NCBI RefSeq assembly: GCF_015207825.1
Contig: NZ_JADEWC010000004.1
Coordinates: 1 to 64,000, forward strand
Direction: 5' to 3'
Source of the DNA: Cyanobacterium stanieri LEGE 03274
GTDB lineage: Bacteria > Cyanobacteriota > Cyanobacteriia > Cyanobacteriales > Cyanobacteriaceae
Length of the DNA stretch: 64,000 bases
In this document: piece after piece, positions 51,913-62,770 of the stretch
Layout of the letters: each line of letters opens with the position of its first letter
Numbering within the stretch: the first letter of the stretch is position 1
Notes under the pieces: generated by a model
The model's database searches: none
What the model was told of the DNA's origin: nothing
Seen by the model: only the letters and a program-made list of their open reading frames with translations
Made by a program: the position numbers and the translations under genes

Positions 51913-52125
51913 GTAAAAAATATGATTTTAAAAACTAAAACCGAATACATAAAGAAAAGTAACAAAGCCTTGACTTTTGTCACCAAAAGTTAAGCTATAT
52001 CTTAATTATGGCAATTGTTAAGTAAATTTTAAATATTGTTAAGCAAATCCCACAACTGTAGCAAATACCCATTATCATCTTGATTAATGTAGTAGTTTAA
52101 GTATTTGTCGAGAGAAGAATCACTC
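51913..52125 (+). promoter_or_regulatory. psaAB promoter/leader region
   Basis: 213 bp upstream of psaA. Two direct repeats ATTGTTAAG (52014-52022 and 52035-52043) are 21 bp apart, two helical turns, as expected for a response regulator dimer pair. CTTTTG/CAAAAG forms a small hairpin near 51973-51988. High-light control by RpaB is known for psaAB in other cyanobacteria; that these repeats are its sites is inference. Confidence 0.45.
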
Positions 52126-54378
52126 ATGACAGTAACCCCTCAAAAAGAGGCAAAAGCTAAAGTAATCGTCGACAAAGATCCAGTACCTACTTCTTTCGAG
52201 AAATGGGGTAAGCCTGGACACTTTGATCGGACTTTAGCTAGAGGACCCAAAACCACCACTTGGATTTGGAATCTTCACGCCGACGCACACGATTTCGATA
52301 GCCAAACTAGCGACCTAGAAGATATTTCTCGTAAAATCTTCAGCGCTCATTTTGGTCACTTAGCAGTAGTATTTGTTTGGTTAAGTGGGATGTATTTCCA
52401 CGGAGCCCGTTTCTCCAATTATGAAGCGTGGTTGTCCGATCCCATCAATATTAAACCCAGCGCCCAACAAGTGTGGTCTATTGTAGGACAAGACATCCTC
52501 AATGGCGACATGGGTGGTGGTTTCCAAGGTATTCAAATCACATCTGGCTTCTTCCAACTTTGGAGAGCCTCAGGTTTCACCAATAGCTATCAGCTCTATG
52601 TAACCGCCATCGGTGGTTTAGTCATGGCTGGTTTAATGCTCTTTGCTGGTTGGTTTCACTACCACAAAGCAGCCCCTAAACTAGAATGGTTCCAAAATGT
52701 GGAATCCATGATGAACCATCACCTCGCCGGTTTACTAGGGTTAGGCTCTTTGGGCTGGGCAGGACACCAAATCCATGTATCTTTACCTATTAACAAGTTA
52801 TTAGATGCTGGAGTTGCCCCTGCGGACATTCCCTTACCCCATGAGTTCATTCTCGATGCAGGTAAGATGGCTGAATTGTATCCTAGTTTCGCCGAAGGTT
52901 TAAAACCATTCTTTACCTTGAATTGGGGTGTTTACTCCGATTTCTTGACCTTCAAAGGTGGCTTAAACCCCGTAACTGGTGGTCTTTGGTTATCCGATAC
53001 AGCTCACCATCACCTTGCCATCGCGGTTCTCTTCATTATTGCTGGTCATATGTACCGCACTAACTGGGGTATTGGTCACAGCATGAAAGAAATTTTAGAA
53101 GGTCACAAAGGACCCTTCACTGGTGAAGGTCACACTGGACTTTATGAAATTTTAACCACTTCATGGCACGCCCAATTAGCCATTAACTTAGCATTACTAG
53201 GTTCTTTAACCATCATCGTGGCACAACATATGTACGCCATGCCTCCTTATCCCTACTTAGCTACCGACTACGGTACTCAGTTATCTATCTTCACTCACCA
53301 TATGTGGATCGGTGGATTCTTGATTGTAGGTGCCGGAGCTCACGCTTCCATCTTCATGGTTCGTGATTATGATCCTGCTAAAAATGTTAATAACCTTTTA
53401 GATAGAGTATTACGTCATAGAGACGCTATTATCTCTCACCTCAACTGGGTATGTATTTTCCTCGGCTTCCATAGCTTCGGTCTATACATTCACAACGACA
53501 CCATGAGAGCTTTAGGCCGTCCTCAAGACATGTTCTCTGATAGTGCAATTCAGTTACAACCTGTATTTGCTCAGTGGATTCAAAACCTTCATTCCGTAGC
53601 CCCCGGTGGCACCGCTCCTTTCGCTTCTGGTCCTGCTAGTTACGCTTTTGGTGGCGATGTAGTGGCCGTGGGTGGCAAAGTGGCTATGATGCCCATTGCT
53701 TTAGGAACTGCTGATTTCATGGTTCACCATATCCATGCTTTCACCATTCACGTTACCGTGTTAATCCTTCTCAAAGGTGTACTTTATGCCCGTAGCTCCA
53801 GACTTATCCCCGATAAAGCTGAGCTTGGCTTCCGTTTCCCCTGTGATGGTCCTGGTCGTGGTGGTACTTGTCAAGTATCCGGATGGGATCATGTGTTCTT
53901 AGGTCTATTCTGGATGTACAACTCTTTATCCATTGTTATCTTCCACTTCAGCTGGAAAATGCAATCTGATGTATGGGGTAGTGTAGCTCCCGATGGCACC
54001 GTATCTCACATCACTGGTGGTAACTTTGCCCAAAGTGCTATTACCATCAACGGTTGGTTAAGAGACTTCTTATGGGCGCAAGCCGCTAACGTAATTAACT
54101 CTTACGGTTCCGCTCTATCTGCTTACGGAATTATGTTCCTCGCAGGTCACTTCGTTTTTGCCTTCAGCTTAATGTTCCTATTCAGTGGACGTGGCTACTG
54201 GCAAGAATTAATTGAATCCATTGTATGGGCTCATAACAAACTCAATCTAGCCCCTGCAATTCAACCCCGTGCTTTGAGCATCGTTCAAGGTCGTGCGGTT
54301 GGGGTAGCTCACTATCTCTTAGGAGGTATTGTAACTACCTGGGCATTCTTCCTCTGTCGAATCCTCGCCGTAGGTTAA
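52126..54378 (+). CDS. psaA: Photosystem I P700 apoprotein A1
   Basis: The 750-aa protein starts [20 protein letters not shown] (ATG 52126; the in-frame upstream 52105 is not needed) and has 11 membrane helices. The Fx cluster ligands lie in [12 protein letters not shown], and His pairs for P700 and antenna chlorophyll are present. It forms the reaction-centre heterodimer with PsaB in thylakoid membranes. The psaB gene follows after 257 bp on the same strand. Complete and undisturbed. Confidence 0.99.
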   Translation: MTVTPQKEAKAKVIVDKDPVPTSFEKWGKPGHFDRTLARGPKTTTWIWNLHADAHDFDSQTSDLEDISRKIFSAHFGHLAVVFVWLSGMYFHGARFSNYEAWLSDPINIKPSAQQVWSIVGQDILNGDMGGGFQGIQITSGFFQLWRASGFTNSYQLYVTAIGGLVMAGLMLFAGWFHYHKAAPKLEWFQNVESMMNHHLAGLLGLGSLGWAGHQIHVSLPINKLLDAGVAPADIPLPHEFILDAGKMAELYPSFAEGLKPFFTLNWGVYSDFLTFKGGLNPVTGGLWLSDTAHHHLAIAVLFIIAGHMYRTNWGIGHSMKEILEGHKGPFTGEGHTGLYEILTTSWHAQLAINLALLGSLTIIVAQHMYAMPPYPYLATDYGTQLSIFTHHMWIGGFLIVGAGAHASIFMVRDYDPAKNVNNLLDRVLRHRDAIISHLNWVCIFLGFHSFGLYIHNDTMRALGRPQDMFSDSAIQLQPVFAQWIQNLHSVAPGGTAPFASGPASYAFGGDVVAVGGKVAMMPIALGTADFMVHHIHAFTIHVTVLILLKGVLYARSSRLIPDKAELGFRFPCDGPGRGGTCQVSGWDHVFLGLFWMYNSLSIVIFHFSWKMQSDVWGSVAPDGTVSHITGGNFAQSAITINGWLRDFLWAQAANVINSYGSALSAYGIMFLAGHFVFAFSLMFLFSGRGYWQELIESIVWAHNKLNLAPAIQPRALSIVQGRAVGVAHYLLGGIVTTWAFFLCRILAVG

Positions 54379-54635
54379 GAATGTAAACTTTCTCTACAAT
54401 TGTGGGGAAAGGGACGGTTAAATAGGTTATAAAATAACAAATGAAGCCGTTTTAAAAGTTAAATTAGAGGTTGATGATGATGTAAATCATTTTCAACAAG
54501 ATTAAAAAAAACACTTTAAAACTTGCCCGGACTTATCCTCATAGGCTCTGGGCAAGAGCAAAAAAACAAAATTGAGCAACGACAAAATAAAACGTTGACC
54601 CTCATTGTGTAACAGGAGACTTCCTAGAAAAAGCT

Positions 54636-56837
54636 ATGGCAACTAAATTTCCCAAATTTAGCCAAGATTTAGCCCAAGATCCAACTACAAGGCGGATATG
54701 GTACGGAATAGCTACCGCTCATGACTTTGAAACCCATGACGGTATGACCGAAGAGAACCTCTATCAAAAGATTTTTGCTTCTCACTTCGGTCATTTGGCG
54801 ATTATCTTCCTCTGGACTTCCGGTACCGTATTCCATGTAGCATGGCAAGGCAATTTTGAGCAGTGGATCAAAGATCCTTTAAACGTACGTCCCATCGCCC
54901 ATGCGATTTGGGATCCTCATTTCGGTCAAGGTGCGATCGATGCTTTCTCTCAAGCTGGTTCATCTAGTCCCGTAAACGTCGCTTACTCTGGTGTTTACCA
55001 CTGGTTTTATACCATCGGTATGACCACAAATCAAGACTTATACAGTGGTGCAGTAGGTCTTTTAATCCTCTCTGCTGTGTTCTTGTTTGCTGGTTGGTTA
55101 CACTTACAACCTAAGTTCCGTCCTAGCCTTTCTTGGTTCAAGAATGCTGAGTCTCGCCTAAACCACCATTTAGCCGGTTTATTCGGTGTGAGTTCTTTAG
55201 CATGGACTGGTCACTTAGTTCACGTAGCCATTCCTGAGTCCCGTGGTATCCATGTAGGTTGGGATAACTTCTTGAGTGTAAAACCTCACCCTGCTGGGTT
55301 AGCTCCTTTCTTTACTGGTAATTGGGGTGTTTATGCTCAAAACCCTGACACTGCTAACCATGCCTTCGGAACTGCTGATGGTGCAGGAACTGCAATCCTT
55401 ACTTTCTTAGGTGGTTTCCATCCTCAAACCGAGTCTTTATGGTTGACTGACATTGCACACCATCACTTGGCGATCGCAGTTATCTTCATTATTGCTGGTC
55501 ATATGTACCGCACTAACTGGGGAATCGGTCACAGCATCAAAGACATCTTAGCTGCTCACAATCCTCCTTCTGGAAGATTAGGCGCAGGACATAGAGGTTT
55601 ATATGACACCGTTAACAACTCTTTACACTTCCAGTTAGGTTTAGCCCTAGCTTCCTTAGGGGTTGTAACTTCCTTGGTGGCTCAACATATGTACTCTCTA
55701 CCTTCCTACGCTTTCATTGCTAAGGACTACACCACCCAAGCGGCCCTTTACACCCACCACCAGTATATCGCTGGATTCTTAATGGTTGGTGCTTTTGCCC
55801 ACGGTGCAATCTTCTTTGTACGTGACTACGATCCCGAAGCTAACAAAGATAACGTTTTAGCCCGTATGCTAGAACACAAAGAGGCGATCATTTCCCACCT
55901 CAGCTGGGTATCCCTCTTCTTAGGTTTCCACACCCTCGGACTTTATGTTCATAACGATGTAGTGGTTGCTTTCGGTACTCCCGAAAAACAAATCCTCATC
56001 GAACCTGTATTCGCTCAGTTTGTTCAAGCGGCTTCTGGTAAAGCTCTTTATGGCTTTGACGCCTTACTTGCTAACCCTGACAGTATCGCTTCTACTTCTA
56101 GCGCAGTATGGTTACCTGGTTGGTTAGATGCTATCAATAGTGGTACTAACTCCTTATTCCTCAGCATCGGTCCTGGTGACTTCTTAGTACACCATGCGAT
56201 CGCCCTTGGTTTACATACCACCACCTTAATTTTGGTCAAAGGTGCTTTAGATGCTCGTGGTTCTAAACTAATGCCCGACAAAAAAGACTTTGGTTACTCC
56301 TTCCCTTGTGATGGTCCTGGCCGTGGCGGTACTTGTGACATCTCCGCATGGGATGCCTTCTACCTCGCTATGTTCTGGATGTTAAACACCCTCGGTTGGT
56401 TAACCTTCTACTGGCATTGGAAACACCTTGGTGTATGGACTGGCAATGTTGCCCAGTTCAACGAAAACTCTACCTACCTCATGGGTTGGTTCAGAGATTA
56501 CCTATGGGCGAACTCCGCTCAGTTAATCAACGGTTATAACCCCTATGGTGTTAATAACCTCTCCGTCTGGGCTTGGATGTTCTTATTTGGACACCTCGTT
56601 TGGGCCACTGGTTTCATGTTCTTAATCTCTTGGCGTGGATATTGGCAAGAGTTGATCGAAACTATCGTATGGGCGCACGAGCGCACTCCTCTAGCTAACT
56701 TAGTTCGCTGGAAAGACAAGCCCGTTGCATTGTCCATCGTACAAGCTCGTTTGGTTGGTTTAGCCCACTTTACTATCGGTTACATCCTTACCTACGCAGC
56801 CTTCTTGATTGCTTCTACAGCTGGTAAGTTCGGTTAA
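54636..56837 (+). CDS. psaB: Photosystem I P700 apoprotein A2
   Basis: The 733-aa protein ([20 protein letters not shown] start) shares the PsaA fold, with [20 protein letters not shown] giving the other two Fx ligands. CAGGAGAC lies about 15 bases before the ATG. It follows psaA and ends with a strong terminator at 56874. The psaA-psaB gap (54379-54635) has no ORF; the order is universal in cyanobacteria, usually as one transcript. Confidence 0.99.
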   Translation: MATKFPKFSQDLAQDPTTRRIWYGIATAHDFETHDGMTEENLYQKIFASHFGHLAIIFLWTSGTVFHVAWQGNFEQWIKDPLNVRPIAHAIWDPHFGQGAIDAFSQAGSSSPVNVAYSGVYHWFYTIGMTTNQDLYSGAVGLLILSAVFLFAGWLHLQPKFRPSLSWFKNAESRLNHHLAGLFGVSSLAWTGHLVHVAIPESRGIHVGWDNFLSVKPHPAGLAPFFTGNWGVYAQNPDTANHAFGTADGAGTAILTFLGGFHPQTESLWLTDIAHHHLAIAVIFIIAGHMYRTNWGIGHSIKDILAAHNPPSGRLGAGHRGLYDTVNNSLHFQLGLALASLGVVTSLVAQHMYSLPSYAFIAKDYTTQAALYTHHQYIAGFLMVGAFAHGAIFFVRDYDPEANKDNVLARMLEHKEAIISHLSWVSLFLGFHTLGLYVHNDVVVAFGTPEKQILIEPVFAQFVQAASGKALYGFDALLANPDSIASTSSAVWLPGWLDAINSGTNSLFLSIGPGDFLVHHAIALGLHTTTLILVKGALDARGSKLMPDKKDFGYSFPCDGPGRGGTCDISAWDAFYLAMFWMLNTLGWLTFYWHWKHLGVWTGNVAQFNENSTYLMGWFRDYLWANSAQLINGYNPYGVNNLSVWAWMFLFGHLVWATGFMFLISWRGYWQELIETIVWAHERTPLANLVRWKDKPVALSIVQARLVGLAHFTIGYILTYAAFLIASTAGKFG

Positions 56838-56873
56838 AACTTGAATTTGCCCCCATAAGTGATTAAAAATTAG

Positions 56874-56899
56874 CCCTCTACTTCGGTAGGGGGTTTTTT
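56874..56899 (+). terminator. Rho-independent terminator of psaAB
   Basis: CCCTCTAC-TTCG-GTAGGGGG then TTTTTT: an 8-bp stem with one G-U pair, a UUCG loop and a T run, 36 bases after psaB. Confidence 0.93.
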
Positions 56900-56967
56900 C
56901 TTCAATTGACAATGGACAATTAACAATGGACAATTAATTTTCTGCTTAACAATTACCCATGGACTAG

Positions 56968-58200
56968 ATGACTCTTGATTCTCAATTATCAATTATCAAT
57001 TCTCCACTAAGAAAAAGACCCATTGCCATTGATTTATTTGCAGGGTGTGGGGGAATGTCCTTGGGTTTAGAAGCATCAGGGTTTGACATTGTCGCTGCGG
57101 TGGAAATTGATCCTATTCATGCTTTAATTCATCATCTGAATTTTCCCTATACTAAAACCATTTGCCAAGATATTACTCAATTAGATACAGGGATTTTAAA
57201 AGATATACTCCGAAAAAGAGAACTTGATTTGGTGGCAGGGGGGCCTCCTTGTCAGGGTTTTTCGTTGATGGGAAAACGTCAACTAGATGATCCTCGTAAC
57301 TCCCTTGTATTCGAGTATTTGAGAGTGATTAGGGATTTACAACCAAAATATTTTATATTTGAAAATGTGCCTGGAATGTTGACAGGAACACATCAGCAAT
57401 TTTTAAAGCAGTTAATCGAAGAGTTTAATAATATTGGTTATACTGTACCTCAACCCAAGATTATGGATGCCAGTGATTTTGGAGCACCTCAGAAACGAAA
57501 ACGCCTAATTTTGTTAGGAAGTCGTGGGGATATGATTCCCCTTAATTATCCGATGGAAACAGGGGAATTTAATGATGTACAAAGTGCGATCGGTGATTTA
57601 AATTTAATCCCTGCTTTTATCGGTACTAATCAAGGCATTAAAGCCGAAACATTAGACTATTCGGGATTTAGAAATAATTTTGCTTTAAAACCTCAAGGTA
57701 TTTATTCCCTGTGTCACCGAAGAGAAAGGAATAACTTAATATATAACCATGTAGGTTCAAACCATACAGAAAAATCAAAACAGCGCTTTCAATCACTATC
57801 ACCTGGAAAAAAAGATCAAATTAGTCGTTTTCTCAAACTCTCCCCCAACGGATTATGTAATACCCTAAGGGCAGGTACCAGTAGCGATAAAGGCTCTTAC
57901 ACAGCCCCACGTCCCATCCACTATCAACAAGCTCGATGTATTACTGTTAGAGAAGGAGCTAGATTACATACTTTTCCTGATTGGTTTTTATTTCATGAAA
58001 CAATTTGGCATGGGTTTCGGGAAATTGGTAACGCTGTAATTCCTATTTTTGCTAAAACATTAGGAGATGAAATTACTAAAAATTTAGCAGTGGATGTTAG
58101 TCCGTTAGAAACACGAAAAATAAAGACCTTATCCATTGATTTAATTACATATAATATGAGCCAAGCCATTGAATATTGGTTTCGATCTGAAAATTTTTAG
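56968..58200 (+). CDS. DNA (cytosine-5) methyltransferase, solitary; possible CGATCG methylase
   Basis: The 410-aa protein has C5-methyltransferase motifs I DLFAGCGGMSLGLEASGFD, IV GGPPCQGFSLMG with catalytic Cys (about 94), VI FENVPGM, VIII QKRKRLILLG and X GNAVIP. No restriction gene is adjacent. Solitary cytosine methylases are widespread in HIP1-rich cyanobacteria and some methylate CGATCG, the HIP1 core; this is a reasonable candidate because the window is dense in GCGATCGC, but specificity cannot be read from sequence. Confidence 0.92.
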   Translation: MTLDSQLSIINSPLRKRPIAIDLFAGCGGMSLGLEASGFDIVAAVEIDPIHALIHHLNFPYTKTICQDITQLDTGILKDILRKRELDLVAGGPPCQGFSLMGKRQLDDPRNSLVFEYLRVIRDLQPKYFIFENVPGMLTGTHQQFLKQLIEEFNNIGYTVPQPKIMDASDFGAPQKRKRLILLGSRGDMIPLNYPMETGEFNDVQSAIGDLNLIPAFIGTNQGIKAETLDYSGFRNNFALKPQGIYSLCHRRERNNLIYNHVGSNHTEKSKQRFQSLSPGKKDQISRFLKLSPNGLCNTLRAGTSSDKGSYTAPRPIHYQQARCITVREGARLHTFPDWFLFHETIWHGFREIGNAVIPIFAKTLGDEITKNLAVDVSPLETRKIKTLSIDLITYNMSQAIEYWFRSENF

Positions 58201-58323
58201 GATCGCACATTATTAATTTCAAGAAAAAAAGCAATTTCTAATAATTAAATATGATCAATGCTGATCACCAACATGGAATTAGTTAGTTTTATCTATATTG
58301 CGAATAAATACTATCAAATTATC

Positions 58324-58503
58324 TTAATTAACACAAGAGTTAGATAGCGCGGTTTCTAAAACCTTACAGGCACGAGATTGACAACTACCACAACGAAGAG
58401 AAACAGAAGTTTGCTCAGACAACTGCTCTATGGAAGATACGCCCTGTTTAACTGCCTTGTGTATATCCTTTTCTGTTACAGCGTTACAAATACAAACGTA
58501 CAT
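58324..58503 (-). CDS. bfd: Bacterioferritin-associated ferredoxin-like (2Fe-2S) protein
   Basis: A 59-aa frame from ATG 58503, with AGGAAG about 7 bases upstream. It has CICNAVTEKDIHKAVKQG (C-x-C) and LRCGSCQSRACK (C-x-x-C), the four-Cys [2Fe-2S] pattern of Bfd, which helps release iron from bacterioferritin. A Fur-like box lies at 58547-58573, which fits iron-starvation induction. Single gene; downstream neighbour on the other strand is the methyltransferase. Confidence 0.9.
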   Translation of the reverse strand: MYVCICNAVTEKDIHKAVKQGVSSIEQLSEQTSVSLRCGSCQSRACKVLETALSNSCVN

Positions 58504-58546
58504 TCTTTCTTCCTGCTAATCTTTAGCAATAACTTTTTGGTTAACT

Positions 58547-58573
58547 TTATTATTGCAAATATATTTCATTATG
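58547..58573 (-). promoter_or_regulatory. Fur-like site upstream of bfd
   Basis: TTATTATTGCAAATATATTT followed by CATTATG. The same pattern TTGCAA...TCATTA is at 49359 and 49485. It lies 44-70 bases upstream of the bfd ATG, where a promoter is expected. Confidence 0.5.
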
Positions 58574-58842
58574 TCCACAGTTTTTTGAAAAAAAGATTAA
58601 GGGTTAGCTACGAAGCTATTTCACTTAATTCGGTTTATAGTCACAGTGGTTAAATAAAAAGATAAGACAATCTCATCACAAATTTAATTTATAACAGCGC
58701 ACCTTAGCAACAAAAGAAAATTGTCAGTATGTTATAAATTTCCTATCAATGAGACACATTTCAAACAAAAAGATCGTCAAATGGAGAAATTATATTTAAA
58801 ATCTAATTTTGGACTTATACAACCTCAATAAACTAATTTTCT
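58574..58842. other. Gene-free stretch
   Basis: Intergenic region between bfd and the DUF3370 gene. No ORF, RNA or repeat recognised apart from a small palindrome AGCTACGAAGCT (58607-58618). Confidence 0.4.
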
Positions 58843-60195
58843 ATGTTAGAGTTACTTTCACTACTAATCCCTGTCAATCTATCTCCCTCAATACAACAGC
58901 CCAAAGCGATATATACAGCTCAAACAAACCAAGCGCAACAAAACACAGAGAATCAAATTCGTCCCTTAAATGGTGAACTAAATCAAGTTCCCGTCTTTAA
59001 TAGTAATAGTCCAGAATTAGTGCTAGGAGAAGGAATTTTACTTTCCACCTTTCCCAAAGGAAATCAAAATAATCCCGATGCCCATTTAGACTTTGCTTTT
59101 AATGGGGAATTTGATGTATTTGCCCACCACGTTTCCCGCCCCCCCGAAGAAGGAGACATGAGAACCCTTTATATTGGGATTTTAATGCACAATCCCACCG
59201 ATGAGGACGTTAATATTTATGTCTTGCAAGGAGCAAGTTATCTAAGCCAACCCGATGCCCCTTTTGTTTCCCTACCTTCTCAGGTATCAGGGCGTAATAT
59301 TTTTGCCGGGCCTGGAAGCAGAGTCATGGGCGATATATTACAAAACAAAAGACAGGATATTTTTCCTGAAAGTATTACTATTCCTGCGGGGGAAAGTCGT
59401 ATGCTATTAAATGTACCCATTCCTATCCATAGTTTAACTCCTCCCCTGAATGGCCGCTCTACCTATGTCAGATTAAGAAGTGATGGACAAATATATATGG
59501 CAAGTTTGGCAATGTATCGAGAGGATGAAGACGATGCCCCCGCAATCTCGGAATGGCAGGAAATGTTAACCAATGGGGAGTTATCTTCCCCTCGGGATTT
59601 AGCCCCAACTCCCCTGGATGCAGAAGGTGCTTTTAGATATGGACGAGTGGCAGGGGTTTCGATGGGTAATATGTGGAAAGCCGACTTAGTGGATGATAAT
59701 AGTCAGGTGTTAACCATTCCTAATAGTGGCGAGGCTTTTTCCTATGGTTTAAGTACCCTTGTGAGGGGGCGTTTGGGTTCTGAGCAAGTGCAGACTGCTC
59801 CTTTGGCGGTAAGATATTCTGATACGGCTTTAGAAGCCCATGGAAATTATGGGGTACAGTATAGTTTGACTTTACCGTTATATAATCCTACCGATGAGGA
59901 AAAAACGGTGAGGGTTAAAATTTCCACGCCCATTAAAAAGGATGTGGGGAATTTGGAATTTTTGGATGAGCCAGGGCCACAAGTATTTTTTAGGGGCTTG
60001 GTACAGGTGAAATATACCGATGATGAGGGTTTACCCCGTTGGCGTTATTTTCATTTAGTACAAAGAAGGGGAGAAGAAGGGCAGAATTTGGTAACGGTGA
60101 CTTTACCGCCCAATGGTAATCGTTTGGTGTCGGTGGATTTTCTTTATCCTCCTGATGCTACTCCTCCTCAAGTTTTGACGGTGATGACTGATTAG
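58843..60195 (+). CDS. DUF3370 family protein (exported, cyanobacterial), 450 aa
   Basis: The protein has a weak N-terminal signal (MLELLSLLIPVNLSPSIQQP), then the DUF3370 body with IRPLNGELNQVPVFNSNSPE and a large beta-rich region including GVQYSLTLPLYNPTDEEKTV. The family occurs in cyanobacteria, is exported, and has unknown function. Full length with an orderly end at 60195. Single gene. Confidence 0.88.
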   Translation: MLELLSLLIPVNLSPSIQQPKAIYTAQTNQAQQNTENQIRPLNGELNQVPVFNSNSPELVLGEGILLSTFPKGNQNNPDAHLDFAFNGEFDVFAHHVSRPPEEGDMRTLYIGILMHNPTDEDVNIYVLQGASYLSQPDAPFVSLPSQVSGRNIFAGPGSRVMGDILQNKRQDIFPESITIPAGESRMLLNVPIPIHSLTPPLNGRSTYVRLRSDGQIYMASLAMYREDEDDAPAISEWQEMLTNGELSSPRDLAPTPLDAEGAFRYGRVAGVSMGNMWKADLVDDNSQVLTIPNSGEAFSYGLSTLVRGRLGSEQVQTAPLAVRYSDTALEAHGNYGVQYSLTLPLYNPTDEEKTVRVKISTPIKKDVGNLEFLDEPGPQVFFRGLVQVKYTDDEGLPRWRYFHLVQRRGEEGQNLVTVTLPPNGNRLVSVDFLYPPDATPPQVLTVMTD

Positions 60196-60493
60196 GTTCG
60201 CCCCTTATATCCCCCAATTCTGGGGCAGAGGTGATTCAAAGTAGGAAAGAAAAAACTCTAAAACCTTTACCAATATAAGGATATAGCGTTTTACTAACTT
60301 TGAGATTAAGAAATAGTAAAAGTCGCTGAGATTATCAATTTACAATCGTCAATAATCAATACTCATTACTTATTACTCTTTACTCATTACTCTAACCTAA
60401 CTAAAAATTTTAGAATGAATCACCCCTGCAGGGGTTCTGGGGGACTTTAACATATAGTTATCTTTTGATGGGGAGTGCATAGCCTTAGGAGTG

Positions 60494-60994
60494 TTATGGG
60501 CAACCTAATGATTGTCTGGTACTAGCATTGGTTACGGGGTTAACACCTGATGCGTTTTTACATAATTCGTTTACTTGTTCGCTATCTAGCACGGCAAAAG
60601 TAAAGTCTGCACCTTCTACGTTGGCATTTTTGAAGGTTGTACGTAGCATGATGGCATCTCTAAAAATAGCGTTGCTGAGATTTGTATTATTTAAACTGGT
60701 GACATAGACTAAGCCATCGCTCATATCTACCCCAGAAAAGTTTGCTCTTTCGGCATTAACCCCGTTGAATACAGCGCCCCTTAGATCGCTATCATTAAAT
60801 TTGGCATCTTCTAGGTTTACTTTGGTAAATTCTGCTAGTTGTAAGTTTTGCTCGGTGAAGTCTTCTCCTTTTAGGCTTTTGCTTTCAAAGGTGGAGGTTA
60901 CGAAACTAGAACTAGCAGCGATCGCCCCTTGAGGTAGTACAATCACGGATAACACTAAAATAATGGCACAAAAAAAAGCAGGTATTTTACGCAT
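60494..60994 (-). CDS. Exported pentapeptide-repeat protein (thylakoid lumen type), 166 aa
   Basis: A signal peptide (about 1-26, [20 protein letters not shown], then a GAIAASS cleavage region) precedes about 16 pentapeptide repeats (for example [20 protein letters not shown]) and a C-terminal Cys pair (LCKNASG, SLGCP). The domain resembles plant TL17-like lumenal proteins. It has no catalytic motif. Probable location is lumen or periplasm. Confidence 0.92.
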   Translation of the reverse strand: MRKIPAFFCAIILVLSVIVLPQGAIAASSSFVTSTFESKSLKGEDFTEQNLQLAEFTKVNLEDAKFNDSDLRGAVFNGVNAERANFSGVDMSDGLVYVTSLNNTNLSNAIFRDAIMLRTTFKNANVEGADFTFAVLDSEQVNELCKNASGVNPVTNASTRQSLGCP

Positions 60995-61249
60995 AGTTAA
61001 ATATTAGGTATTAGATGTTAGGATAAATAAACCAGGGAATAGGCAATAGGCAATAGGCAATAGTTTTCAATGGTTTATGGTTATAAATTGATAACCTAAA
61101 CATTTTTTACTACTTCTTAATCCTAAAAACTCTAAAACGCTATATTGTTTTACTGGTAATAGTCTGAGCGTTTTTATATTCCTATTTTGAATAACCCTTA
61201 CCAATTTTGGGGGACTTAAATTATAAGTTTTTAAACAAATTTGATACAA

Positions 61250-61269
61250 CAAGGGGTTTAAACCCCTTG
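61250..61269 (-). terminator. Palindromic terminator of ahcY
   Basis: CAAGGGGTTTAAACCCCTTG is a perfect 20-bp palindrome, followed on the minus strand by TTGTTG, just beyond the ahcY stop. Same outer arms as the glyA terminator. An ORF at 61067-61273 that covers it is not believed. Confidence 0.75.
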
Positions 61270-61282
61270 CCAAGAATAAAAA

Positions 61283-62590
<1,308 letters not shown>

Positions 62591-62770
62591 CTACCTATCA
62601 TATAGCTAACTATGAAGAATTAACAAACCTGCCCACAATATTTCCAGACTAATATTAATTGTTATAAAAATTACTACTCAAAAATACTTGCATACTTAAA
62701 TATATGATTAATATTTCCCAGTAATGGGGCAATAATCTATTAAGTTTTAATTTTTTATGGAATCAACAAA

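Noticed and set aside
61067-61273. 68-aa ORF downstream of ahcY
   Set aside because: Ends in the palindromic terminator and has no ribosome site; no protein-like features.
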